Origin: Geofilum rhodophaeum
GTDB taxonomy: Bacteria > Bacteroidota > Bacteroidia > Bacteroidales > Marinilabiliaceae
DNA: 64,000 nt
Direction: 5' to 3'
Assembly: GCF_002210225.1 (NCBI RefSeq)
Contig: NZ_MWUJ01000001.1
Coordinates: forward strand, 124,001 to 188,000
Shown here piece after piece: positions 1 through 8,665 of this stretch. The translations under genes were made by a program, and so were the position numbers. Below the pieces are notes generated by a model. That model saw only the letters and a list, made by a program, of their open reading frames with translations. It ran no database searches and had not been told where the DNA came from. Within the stretch, counting starts at the first letter, position 1, and every line of letters begins with the position of its first letter.

Positions 1-2946
1 ATTGTAAATAGGCTTTTGAAATTCCGCATCGGTATTATCCGGTGTCCAATAGTCGATCTCTCGCTGATTGTAGCGACCCAACTGACCTTCACCTCCGGTG
101 GCTACCTGGTAGCCAAAACGACCATAGGTAATGACATCCAACTCAAATCCTTTGTAAGAAAAGGTGTTGTTAAATCCAAGAGTCCAGCGCGGATTTCTAT
201 TGCCAATAATCACACGGTCCTCCGAATCAATTTTATCGTTTCCATCCTGGTCGACCGGCTTGGCCATACCAACTTCAAAGTTGTGCCCATTGGCATTGAA
301 TCTATCCATTTCGGCAGCATCCTCCTGAGACCACAAGCCATCTCCCTCAACCCCATAGATAACGCTAATAGACTCTCCAATGAACCAGGTGTTGTCTACC
401 ATATCGTTTTTACCATAGGCCAACATTTCGATTTGATCCTTTTGCCAGGCTGCATTAATATTACTTTTCCATTGGAAATCACCTGTATCAATATTCAATG
501 TGTTGACAGAAATATCCACCCCTCGGTTGGATGTTTCGCCTACATTGGCATAAGTCGATCGATACCCCGAAACGGTGGGGACAGACATATTCATCAACAA
601 GTCTTTGGTCTGCGAAGTATAAACATCCAAAGAACCGCCAACGCGACCATAAAACAATGAAAAGTCGAGACCAAAGTTGTACTGTGTAGTGGTTTCCCAT
701 GTCAACTCTTGATTGGCCATAGGAATAAGTGTAGAAGTATAATTGGGCTCGTTAATGGAGTAGGCTTGCTCGTTTGCTCCACCACCAAAAGGAACAAAGA
801 AGGACTGAATTCGAGCCAGGGTTTGGTAGGGGTCAACAGCAGCATTTCCGGTAGAACCAAAACCCAAGCGGGCCTTTAACTGGCTCACCCAAGACAGGCC
901 TTGCATGAATTCTTCCTGCTCCATGCGCCAGCCAAGAGCTGCTGAGGGAAAGAAAGCCCATTTGTGGCCATCGGCCAACTGAGACGCCCCGTCCCAACGA
1001 CCAGACACGGTCACCAAATAACGGTCCTTAAAGGAGTAGTTTAAACGCCCCATATAGGAGGTCAACTGGCGCTCTGTGAGTCCGGAACCAATTCCCACCT
1101 TTGCCTCTGAGGAAGTCACATCCAGCGAACCAAAAGCATTCCAGAGGTAACTTGCTTTGGGCACATTTTGACCGTCCATCGAACTGCTCTCCACATTCCA
1201 GGCAGAAGCCGTTTGAAGCAGGGTTAACCCAAAGTTATGATCCTGCACTGTTTTGTCGTACAGCAACATATTATCCAAAGTCCATGAAAAATCACGCTGG
1301 TTTCTCAAGCGGGCAAAAGAGGTTCCACCCAGACGGTTAACCGAGTTCCCATCAATATAAACTCCTTCCCGCCAGTTCCGGTAGTCGGGTCCAAAATTCA
1401 CTCGGTACTTTAACCCTTCCAATGGAGCCAACATCTCACCCAGATCCAATTGACCATAAATACTAGCCAGAGCACGGAATGTTTGACGCTGTTGGGTAGA
1501 CTGATTCCACTCATCGATTATCGTATAAACATTGCCGTCTCCACCCGGAGTCAGGATGCGCTCACCATTTTCATCATAAGGTACAGCATGGGAGAAAATT
1601 CGCTTAGCTGCATCATAAATACTATTGGGCCAGGTAGAAGAAGAGGCACCAAGAGTAGACATTCCATAATCCTGCTCGCTCCAGGAAGCATTGATGGAAG
1701 CACCCATACTGAACCAATCCTTGGGTTGCATATCCACACTAACTTTTGTAGTATAGCGCTCGTAGGCCTGTCCGATTTGTGTTCCTTCCTGATCCAGATA
1801 ACCAAAAGAACCATAGGCCTGAACCTTCTCTGTTCCTCCACTAACACCCAATGAATGCTCCTGGGTAATGGCTGTTTGGGTCACAAAGTCGGTCCAGTCG
1901 GTAGACTTCACCTTTGAACCGTCCCAGCTGCCACCAGACCATCCTTGCATGATGTTCTCCCAGGCATAAGCATCGCCGCCAGCTTGAAAAATATCCTCAT
2001 CGGTGTCAATAGTGGGCTGATCCCCTCTGGGATAAGCCTCTGGGTCCATATTGTGGTAAGCCCAACGTCTCCAGGTAATATAGTCACTGGCACTCATCAT
2101 AGGCGCCTTATCCTGAATGGTTTCAGTAGTCAGCGTACCAGAGTAATTTACACTCATCTGACCCTCTTTTCCCTTTTTGGTGGTAACCAAAACAACGCCA
2201 TTGGCTCCACGAGAACCATAAATGGCAGTAGCTGAGGCATCCTTAAGAATGTCAATAGACTCAATATCACGCGGGTTTAGGGTTTCAATTGCGCTGGAAG
2301 ACATCAGCGGAATACCGTCTACAACATACAAAGGTGTATTACCAATGTAATTACCGCTGGAATTTTGAACCATGGAACGCATTCCCCGAATGGTAATGTT
2401 ACCCAGTTCACCCGGACGCTCATTGGATGTAATGTCCACCCCGGCAGCTCGCCCTTGAAGCGCCTCCAAAGCATTAGAAACGGGTCGAACATTCAACTCT
2501 TCTTCTCCAACCCGAACCATCGATCCGGTTACGTCACTCTTCTTTTGAACACCATAACCAACAACCACAACTTCTTCCAGTCCCAACATATCTTCCATCA
2601 TTACAACGTCAATAACAGACCTTCCTGAAACAGGAATTTCTTCGACCTGAAAACCAATGAAAGAATAAACCAGAACGGAATTGTCGCTGGGTGCTGTAAT
2701 CTGATACTTCCCATCGATGTCGGTGATAACGCCAACCCCCGGGCTTTCCTTCACCGTTATGTTCACACCGGGCATTGGCAGCCCTTGCGAATCGCTAACG
2801 GTACCAGAAATTGCACGTCCCTGGGCAGAAAGGGAACCAATGGCTCCCCACAAGAACACCATTCCTAAAAGGACCAGCCGGTAAAAACGGCTACCATAAG
2901 AGGTCCCCTTACTTGATTGAGGTACTTCTCGAAGTCTTTTGTTCAT
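1..2946 (-). CDS. SusC-like TonB-dependent receptor, C-terminus cut by window edge
   Basis: Outer-membrane TonB-dependent transporter of the SusC/RagA family, which imports oligosaccharides together with a SusD lipoprotein. About 980 residues are visible. They start with a basic N-terminus and a signal peptide ending LSAQ, then a carboxypeptidase-regulatory-like domain (ISGTVSDSQGLPMPGVNI), the TonB-box-proximal stretch EEVVVVGYGVQKK, and a plug with the SusC hallmark DASATAIYGSRGANGV. The rest is a beta-barrel. The reading frame is open to base 1, so the last barrel strands and the expected SusD partner lie outside the window. It has its own promoter (2999-3029) and is separated from the upstream enzyme operon by a terminator-like hairpin. 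The ATG at 2946 is the natural start because the signal peptide follows it. Family assignment is secure; the RG-I substrate is inferred from neighbours. Confidence 0.96.
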   Translation of the reverse strand, partial: MNKRLREVPQSSKGTSYGSRFYRLVLLGMVFLWGAIGSLSAQGRAISGTVSDSQGLPMPGVNITVKESPGVGVITDIDGKYQITAPSDNSVLVYSFIGFQVEEIPVSGRSVIDVVMMEDMLGLEEVVVVGYGVQKKSDVTGSMVRVGEEELNVRPVSNALEALQGRAAGVDITSNERPGELGNITIRGMRSMVQNSSGNYIGNTPLYVVDGIPLMSSSAIETLNPRDIESIDILKDASATAIYGSRGANGVVLVTTKKGKEGQMSVNYSGTLTTETIQDKAPMMSASDYITWRRWAYHNMDPEAYPRGDQPTIDTDEDIFQAGGDAYAWENIMQGWSGGSWDGSKVKSTDWTDFVTQTAITQEHSLGVSGGTEKVQAYGSFGYLDQEGTQIGQAYERYTTKVSVDMQPKDWFSMGASINASWSEQDYGMSTLGASSSTWPNSIYDAAKRIFSHAVPYDENGERILTPGGDGNVYTIIDEWNQSTQQRQTFRALASIYGQLDLGEMLAPLEGLKYRVNFGPDYRNWREGVYIDGNSVNRLGGTSFARLRNQRDFSWTLDNMLLYDKTVQDHNFGLTLLQTASAWNVESSSMDGQNVPKASYLWNAFGSLDVTSSEAKVGIGSGLTERQLTSYMGRLNYSFKDRYLVTVSGRWDGASQLADGHKWAFFPSAALGWRMEQEEFMQGLSWVSQLKARLGFGSTGNAAVDPYQTLARIQSFFVPFGGGANEQAYSINEPNYTSTLIPMANQELTWETTTQYNFGLDFSLFYGRVGGSLDVYTSQTKDLLMNMSVPTVSGYRSTYANVGETSNRGVDISVNTLNIDTGDFQWKSNINAAWQKDQIEMLAYGKNDMVDNTWFIGESISVIYGVEGDGLWSQEDAAEMDRFNANGHNFEVGMAKPVDQDGNDKIDSEDRVIIGNRNPRWTLGFNNTFSYKGFELDVITYGRFGYQVATGGEGQLGRYNQREIDYWTPDNTDAEFQKPIYN

Positions 2947-2998
2947 AATCAGTTAAATTTGGGATTATTAAAAAGTCATCACATTTTGTAATGAAAAA

Positions 2999-3029
2999 CA
3001 AATTTACTTGTGTTAACATCCTTTATCAA
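2999..3029 (-). promoter_or_regulatory. Bacteroidota-type promoter of the SusC gene
   Basis: On the minus strand TTG (3027-3029) is followed after 20 bases by TAAATTTG (2999-3006). This matches the Bacteroidota primary-sigma consensus (TTG at -33, TAnnTTTG at -7). The predicted start of transcription is about 45 bases before the ATG. The same spacing recurs at 15386-15416, 41820-41850 and 57697-57727. Confidence 0.6.
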
Positions 3030-3067
3030 TACACAAAATGATACTTTTTTTTAACTTTTTGGCACAA
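3027..3067 (-). promoter_or_regulatory. Shared 41-bp upstream block, copy 1
   Basis: Read on the plus strand the block begins CAATACACAA, has T-rich tracts in the middle and ends GCACAA. By manual alignment 34 of 41 bases match 57725-57765 and 30 of 41 match 15414-15454. In each case the first three bases are the -33 TTG of the promoter on the other strand. Its position and conservation suggest an activator site; the regulator is not known. The hybrid two-component protein at 61036 is a candidate. Confidence 0.5.
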
Positions 3068-3136
3068 CACTTAAAAACATGGCAATAATCACAACTATAA
3101 CAACTTGCAAATAGAAGCATCAATAAGTACGGCAAC

Positions 3137-3184
3137 AAAAAAAGACCGACCGCCTCCAATCCCGGAAACAATCGGCCTCTTTTG
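3137..3184 (-). terminator. Terminator-like hairpin after the GH105 gene
   Basis: Arms AAAGACCGA (3141-3149) and TCGGCCTCTTT (3172-3182) pair with a two-base bulge. On the minus strand the hairpin is followed by a run of T. It lies between the GH105 stop and the SusC promoter. The rest of 2947-3265 is AT-rich and holds only this hairpin, the promoter and the shared block. Confidence 0.45.
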
Positions 3185-3265
3185 TTTTATCAACTAATAA
3201 ATAAAAGAAATCTAAGGCCTACAACTTATAATTAAAGTAAATCATAGGTTAATATTAACACTTTC

Positions 3266-4522
3266 TTATTTTTCATTCATTTTCATCATTTCCAGGCCGG
3301 CATTAAGCACCAATCCCAAACCGTGCTTCTCGTTATCACCAACGGGACGGGTATAGTAGAAAACCAAATCATCAGAAATACCGGTTCCTACGCAAACATT
3401 GATAAACTTTCCCTCGGGGGTGATGTGGTCCTTTTTAAGAGCATTCCAACCCCGAAGGGCGATACGGCCGTAAGCCGGATCAATCCAACCCTGATTCACC
3501 GCTTTGGCAATACCGTAAACAAAAAGAGCTGTAACAGAAGTCTCCTGGTACGAGTCGGGCTTATCCAACAACTGCTTCCACATACCATCGGCATCCTGGT
3601 AACGAGAAAAACCCACAATCTGTTTCTCCAGAATGGCAATCAACTTGTCACGTCCCGGATAGTCCTCTGGGAGCACATCCAACAAATCGCTGATGGCAAA
3701 AGTAATCCAACCATTGGCACGCCCCCAATAGGCAACACCATTGCGCTCCAGATCTGAATACCAACAATGATAGTACAACTGCTTTACCGGGTCCCACAAA
3801 TACTCATCCATCTTGGTAATCTGATGAATGGCATCGTCCCAGTACTTGCTTTCCCCCGAATAAGCACCCATGCGCGAAAGGAAGGACACAGACATGTACA
3901 AGTCATCGGCCCAAACAGTCATTTCACGCGGGAAAGTACGACACAAGGTCCCATCTTCCAGACGATCCTGTCCATTCAATACATGATTGGCTGCATTTTT
4001 AATGTACTCCTGATATTCTTTCTCAGGATTAATTGCATTTACATCAATCACGCTGGCCCCCATCGCACCGCAATCGTCCAACTCCTTAAAGTTCCACAGC
4101 TGACCAAAGGGCCAGTGCCAATGCTTTCGATCGCCCCGAAAGGTCTTTTTAAAATACGCGTAATTATCGAACCCAAAGGCCACATGATTGAGCGCGTAAT
4201 CAACATACTTTTGCTCATTGAGATACTGCCCCAACTTAATGATGGCCATATTGGTTACCCCCGAAGAATAATGCCACTCCATCAAAGGGCTCTTAAAGCG
4301 AACATCCTCGCCTTTGGGAATGTCCTTGGTCGAATCGTATACCTTACCATCACTGACTCCTACAAACTGAGTCACGGGCTGCTCCAGTATATGATCTGCT
4401 ATCAGACGAACAACCTCCTCATCAGAGGCCTTGGCAACATCGGCCTGGGTTTTTGGCTGTGCATAGGCCTGGCCCATCAGCACTCCTGCCATTCCAAACA
4501 ACAATAGTGTTTTCTTCATCAA
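3266..4522 (-). CDS. GH105/GH88-type unsaturated rhamnogalacturonyl hydrolase
   Basis: Enzyme of the YteR-like GH105 family (418 aa, usual family size). It removes the unsaturated galacturonyl residue left at the non-reducing end of oligosaccharides by rhamnogalacturonan lyases. Visible features are a signal peptide (MKKTLLLFGMAGVLMGQAYAQ) and the alpha/alpha-barrel motifs WADDLYMS (carrying the expected catalytic Asp), YYHCWY (His) and YWGRANGW near residue 270. No lipobox is seen, so a periplasmic location is likely. It is the last gene of the enzyme operon, 51 bases after the GH106-CE12 gene. Its partners are the PL11 lyases that make its substrate. Assignment at family level is firm; rhamnogalacturonan over plain pectin substrate is inferred from the operon. 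Confidence 0.92.
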   Translation of the reverse strand: MMKKTLLLFGMAGVLMGQAYAQPKTQADVAKASDEEVVRLIADHILEQPVTQFVGVSDGKVYDSTKDIPKGEDVRFKSPLMEWHYSSGVTNMAIIKLGQYLNEQKYVDYALNHVAFGFDNYAYFKKTFRGDRKHWHWPFGQLWNFKELDDCGAMGASVIDVNAINPEKEYQEYIKNAANHVLNGQDRLEDGTLCRTFPREMTVWADDLYMSVSFLSRMGAYSGESKYWDDAIHQITKMDEYLWDPVKQLYYHCWYSDLERNGVAYWGRANGWITFAISDLLDVLPEDYPGRDKLIAILEKQIVGFSRYQDADGMWKQLLDKPDSYQETSVTALFVYGIAKAVNQGWIDPAYGRIALRGWNALKKDHITPEGKFINVCVGTGISDDLVFYYTRPVGDNEKHGLGLVLNAGLEMMKMNEK

Positions 4523-4573
4523 GTAAAAATTAAATAACTAATATTTCAACTACACAATAATTCTTCCAAAACA

Positions 4574-7500
4574 TCAATTTCCATCGGGCTTGCTCACATT
4601 GGCACGCACACTATGGGGCAGTTTCCAACTGCTGAAGGGCATGGGTGCTTCTACATCAAAGGATGGCAAATCCCGAATCAAAAAGCGGTCCAAACGAGAC
4701 GCAGATCCCTGCAGTCCCTTTACTACGGTCAGGGCAATGAGGTAGGCCCCGTAATTATTAAAATGAGTGTTGTCTTCCAAGGCTTTTGTCTGTCCCGGAA
4801 AACTCCCCGCAGGATAATGCACAAAAGCATTTTTCGATTCAATGGGCCCCAAAGCTTCAAAAAGGGTCGTGCTTAAGCGGGTAAGATCAACCAGATGCAA
4901 CTGTTCGCTCCTGGCCACTTTTCTAACCGCATCGGGATAATCACCATGTGTATCCAGCTGCCTGCCAGCCTCATCAAAACGGCGGCGCTGAATGGGTGTA
5001 ACAACAATGGGTACCCCGCCTTTGTCCTTCACCTTATTAACCAACTCTGTCATCAACGCGGTAAAAGAAGTATAGGGTCCAATACCTTCTCCCTTACGTT
5101 TTTGATCGTTGTGTCCAAATTCAATCAACACATAATCGCCCTGCTTCATCTCATGCAAAACTTTGGCAAAGCGGCCGGCGCTTTTGCTCGAGGCCAGGGA
5201 CTCGCCCGACTCCGCATAATTGGCTACAACAGCCCGATCACCAAAAAATCTGGTAATCATTTGTCCCCATGAGGCATAGGGCTCATTCTCCTGATCCACC
5301 ACCGTGGAATTGCCCACCAGAAACACAGTGGTTGTTTCTTTCGGCGCGGATTGAATCTGCACAGAATGAATGCTGGGATTTTGACCACTAAACTCCAGGG
5401 TGAGTTTCTCGTCCCAGTTAAGATAGCCGTATTCGCGCGACTTGCGCCGTATGGAATCGCCCTTTGCAAAATAGGGTGAACGTCGGTTAACCAGAAAAGA
5501 AAAGGTGCGCGTTTCCCCTGCAGGAATGTGCTCAGGACCGGCCATCCAACGACGCGACTCCGCCTTAATGGTGAGTTCTGAATCTTTGTCGGGATGACCG
5601 GCCACTACCGTTACCCGGTAGTGGCCTTCCGGTACAGCCACAGAGAAATAAAAGGGGGCTGCTGCGCCAAGGGCCACGGGAACACCATCCCCCGCCAGTA
5701 CGTTTTCCACCTGGCTGTCCAAATCCAAGCCAAAAACCTTTTCAGGAGAATAGGTCGACAAAGCAGCCACCTTACAGCCCGCTGTATTGCTTTTGGTTGC
5801 GCCAAACTCAAATGTTAAAGCACCTCCATTATCCAAAGCGGCAGGTACCGAAGGCACCTCAACTTGCGGAATCAACCGCACCGGCCCCTTTAATCCCGAG
5901 GGCATAACGGGCCACCCGGCTGCATCAAAGGTCCGATAGGAAATATCCACAAAGTTAATCTCATGAAAAAGCTGCCATTCCATCTGATTTTGATCCATGT
6001 AACGAATGCGGTTGGCCATCAGGTTGGTCACCTCAATTTCCAGTTCATTGCGACCCACTTTTAAAAACTCACCTACTTCAAGAGTATGCGGCGGGCTCCA
6101 TGAAATACCCAGGTCCTGTCCGTTTAACCTTACACGGGCACTGTGCAGCACCTCACCCAAATCAAGTCGCCAGCTGCCTGCTGCAGCCGTCTCCAGGTCA
6201 AATACGGTTCGATAAACTGCGGTTCCCGAAAAAAAGGCGGCCGCTTCATCGGCTCCCTGGGTCCATGGCTGCAAAACCTCCTGCTGCTGAGCAGCCGGAA
6301 GCTCCGGGCCACCAGCTACAAACTCCACACTCCAGTCATCCTCCAACACCAAAGCTTCGGCACCATCGGTTCGATAAGACCAAAGCGGCACCTGCGCCAT
6401 ATCCTTGTCCGTAAAAAGGACAAACATCGACGCACCGGAGCGCAATTGAAGACGCACAGCGGTTCCTCCCTCAACGGGTCGACCAACCAAACGACCATAG
6501 GCACCATTTTGCGGATCCAGCAAGAGCTTCCCTACGGCCTGTTCATTCAGCACCACTTCGGCATCCAAATCTTCAGCCGTATGGTTAACCAGATAATAGT
6601 ATATGCCTTGATCGCTGTGTCTTTTAATGTATTTTAGTCCCAAATCGGTCAGGGTTTCACGCTGTACCCCGGCTAATTTTATGGCCGACTCAATTTGTTC
6701 GGCAACCAACAATTTGGCTTCACCGGATTGCCACTGGGCAACTCCGTCGGCAAGCGTTTTGGTACTGAAGCCCTTTCTTATGCCAGCCAAACGCTCCAGG
6801 CGCTCATCGAGTTCGTTCAAACCCGGCACATCGGTGGGAAAGGACTGAAAAATAACCGGAACACCCTGCTCTGCAAGGGCTATAAGCAGCTCCAGCGTCT
6901 CCAACGGCATGCGGGTACATTCCGGAACCACCACCGCTTCGTAAGCATTAACCCCGTCGGAGGTCACCAGGCCCCCTTCATTAGGCTTAAGCGTCTTGAG
7001 CAAGGCATCCGAAACAAAATCAAAAGCATAACCCTTGGCCTGCAACTGCTTTACCTGCTCAGAGTTTAACCACTCCCGTGAACCATGAACCGACATCATT
7101 TTATCCAGTCCCTCAGCATTGTGCCAGGTATCGTAGATGGGCCAATAAACCAAAACATTGTTGGCCGCTGTACCTCCTTGTAAAATACTCTGACAACGAG
7201 TTATGTAGGTATTTAATCCCCCTATATGCGGCCAAAAACTATTGCTGGGTGCAAAATGCACCGAAGCGTAAAACAACCACCCCGGCCAGGGTGCCGTCTT
7301 GGGAGAAAAGGTCGATCCGTGGTAAAAAATATGGTTAACGCCCGACAAGAAGAGCTGCTCTGCTTCGGGCTTGGCCTGGGATAAGGGCACTCTGAAATGC
7401 TCCCCCAACCAGGTGAAACTTTCGCTCGACACCAACTTTTTTCCGCTGATGTTGGCGGCTGAGGCAGCCATCTTTAAAAACAGTTCGTTGTGATCGGCCT

Positions 7501-8641
7501 GCTTCACGTAGCCCTCATCCCAAAAGAATCCCTTAATGGGGAAGTAAGTCCCCCCAAAAGTCTCAATCTCTGGAATATCCACCGTGGCATACACATCCAA
7601 CAAATTGGCAGGGGACCCGTGCGACTGGTTACGCGAAACAGCGCCCTTTTCGTTGGTCCAGGCAGTCCACCGCGTAGAAAAGCGCTCGATCAAGAGCTCC
7701 GACATCGTTTCTCTGTAGTCGGCCTTCACCCGTGCACGAACATCCTCATCGCCCCCTCCGGCCAGTTCTCTTAAGTAGGGGGTAAGACTGTAACCGCGTC
7801 GGACTTCAAATTCTTTTTCAAAGTCAGCTCCCCAGCTGGCACCAAACAACTCATAACTGTCGTTAAAAAAGGCCCTCACCCCCGGCACATCACCGGCAAA
7901 AACCGAATCAAAACGAGCCAGGTACTGTCCGAGAGCATCCTTTGAAAAATGATCAAAAGTATAACCTGCACCACCCGGTGCAGCACGTTTAACCTGCTGG
8001 CGGGTACGTCCGTTAAAGGCTGCCAAAACCTGCCATTCGCCTTCGGAGGGTTTCCAGTTCAGAACATCGCCATCCACCCGGTCGCTGAGCTCCTGAATTT
8101 CGCCATGGGGACCATAAGCTGTAACTGCAATCAATTTCACCACCCCCAGGGCATGCTGTTTTTCATCGGCAATTTGCAGAACCAAAGGCTCCGAAGTTGG
8201 AGTCAGCTTATAATCCTGAATCACCAGACGAGCTGCGGCCAAATCTGCACCGATGTGAGGTCCCCCAAAAGGCCAGCCGGTACCGTTGGTCATATCTACC
8301 CCCAAGCCAAGGGAATCGGACTTTGCCACCATATACTGCAGCAATTCCATCCAACGGGGCGAAAGATAGGAAACATACTCCTGCTCATAACCCTTAGCCC
8401 CGTAAATGGGGGCAATCTCCACTCCGCCAAAACCCTTTTCAGCAAAAGCTTCGAGGTGCCACTTCAACTCCTGTTCGTTTACCGCACTTCCCATCCACCA
8501 CCAACGCGTCCAGGGTTTCATTTCTTTAGTCACCTCAGGCCATACGGTCAGCTCTTCCTCTGCCGGAGAGGAGCAGGCCCCCCAAACAGTCAGAACGACC
8601 AAAACAACCGGAATCATCTTTTTCCACTTACAGCATTTCAT
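4574..8641 (-). CDS. GH106 alpha-L-rhamnosidase fused to CE12 rhamnogalacturonan acetylesterase
   Basis: A 1355-aa two-enzyme lipoprotein. Residues about 35-910 match GH106 alpha-L-rhamnosidases: the N-terminal PWTRWWWMG motif, GGVEIAPIYG, DMTNGTGWPFGG, and a later GH2-like jelly-roll (VRLNGQDLGISW). Residues about 920-1100 form a beta-sandwich of the type that precedes bacterial CE12 enzymes. Residues about 1103-1340 are an SGNH esterase with GNSTV (nucleophile Ser), EFGHNDQ and DNTHFN (Asp/His). The lipobox is TVWGAC. It would remove terminal rhamnose and O-acetyl groups from RG-I fragments on one polypeptide. The gene sits 24 bases after the GH31-like gene and 51 before GH105, so it is operonic. 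The CE12 module is a full-length domain rather than a remnant; activity of either part is inferred. Confidence 0.9.
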   Translation of the reverse strand: MKCCKWKKMIPVVLVVLTVWGACSSPAEEELTVWPEVTKEMKPWTRWWWMGSAVNEQELKWHLEAFAEKGFGGVEIAPIYGAKGYEQEYVSYLSPRWMELLQYMVAKSDSLGLGVDMTNGTGWPFGGPHIGADLAAARLVIQDYKLTPTSEPLVLQIADEKQHALGVVKLIAVTAYGPHGEIQELSDRVDGDVLNWKPSEGEWQVLAAFNGRTRQQVKRAAPGGAGYTFDHFSKDALGQYLARFDSVFAGDVPGVRAFFNDSYELFGASWGADFEKEFEVRRGYSLTPYLRELAGGGDEDVRARVKADYRETMSELLIERFSTRWTAWTNEKGAVSRNQSHGSPANLLDVYATVDIPEIETFGGTYFPIKGFFWDEGYVKQADHNELFLKMAASAANISGKKLVSSESFTWLGEHFRVPLSQAKPEAEQLFLSGVNHIFYHGSTFSPKTAPWPGWLFYASVHFAPSNSFWPHIGGLNTYITRCQSILQGGTAANNVLVYWPIYDTWHNAEGLDKMMSVHGSREWLNSEQVKQLQAKGYAFDFVSDALLKTLKPNEGGLVTSDGVNAYEAVVVPECTRMPLETLELLIALAEQGVPVIFQSFPTDVPGLNELDERLERLAGIRKGFSTKTLADGVAQWQSGEAKLLVAEQIESAIKLAGVQRETLTDLGLKYIKRHSDQGIYYYLVNHTAEDLDAEVVLNEQAVGKLLLDPQNGAYGRLVGRPVEGGTAVRLQLRSGASMFVLFTDKDMAQVPLWSYRTDGAEALVLEDDWSVEFVAGGPELPAAQQQEVLQPWTQGADEAAAFFSGTAVYRTVFDLETAAAGSWRLDLGEVLHSARVRLNGQDLGISWSPPHTLEVGEFLKVGRNELEIEVTNLMANRIRYMDQNQMEWQLFHEINFVDISYRTFDAAGWPVMPSGLKGPVRLIPQVEVPSVPAALDNGGALTFEFGATKSNTAGCKVAALSTYSPEKVFGLDLDSQVENVLAGDGVPVALGAAAPFYFSVAVPEGHYRVTVVAGHPDKDSELTIKAESRRWMAGPEHIPAGETRTFSFLVNRRSPYFAKGDSIRRKSREYGYLNWDEKLTLEFSGQNPSIHSVQIQSAPKETTTVFLVGNSTVVDQENEPYASWGQMITRFFGDRAVVANYAESGESLASSKSAGRFAKVLHEMKQGDYVLIEFGHNDQKRKGEGIGPYTSFTALMTELVNKVKDKGGVPIVVTPIQRRRFDEAGRQLDTHGDYPDAVRKVARSEQLHLVDLTRLSTTLFEALGPIESKNAFVHYPAGSFPGQTKALEDNTHFNNYGAYLIALTVVKGLQGSASRLDRFLIRDLPSFDVEAPMPFSSWKLPHSVRANVSKPDGN

Positions 8642-8665
8642 AAGTTTCCTATTTTAAATAAACCA

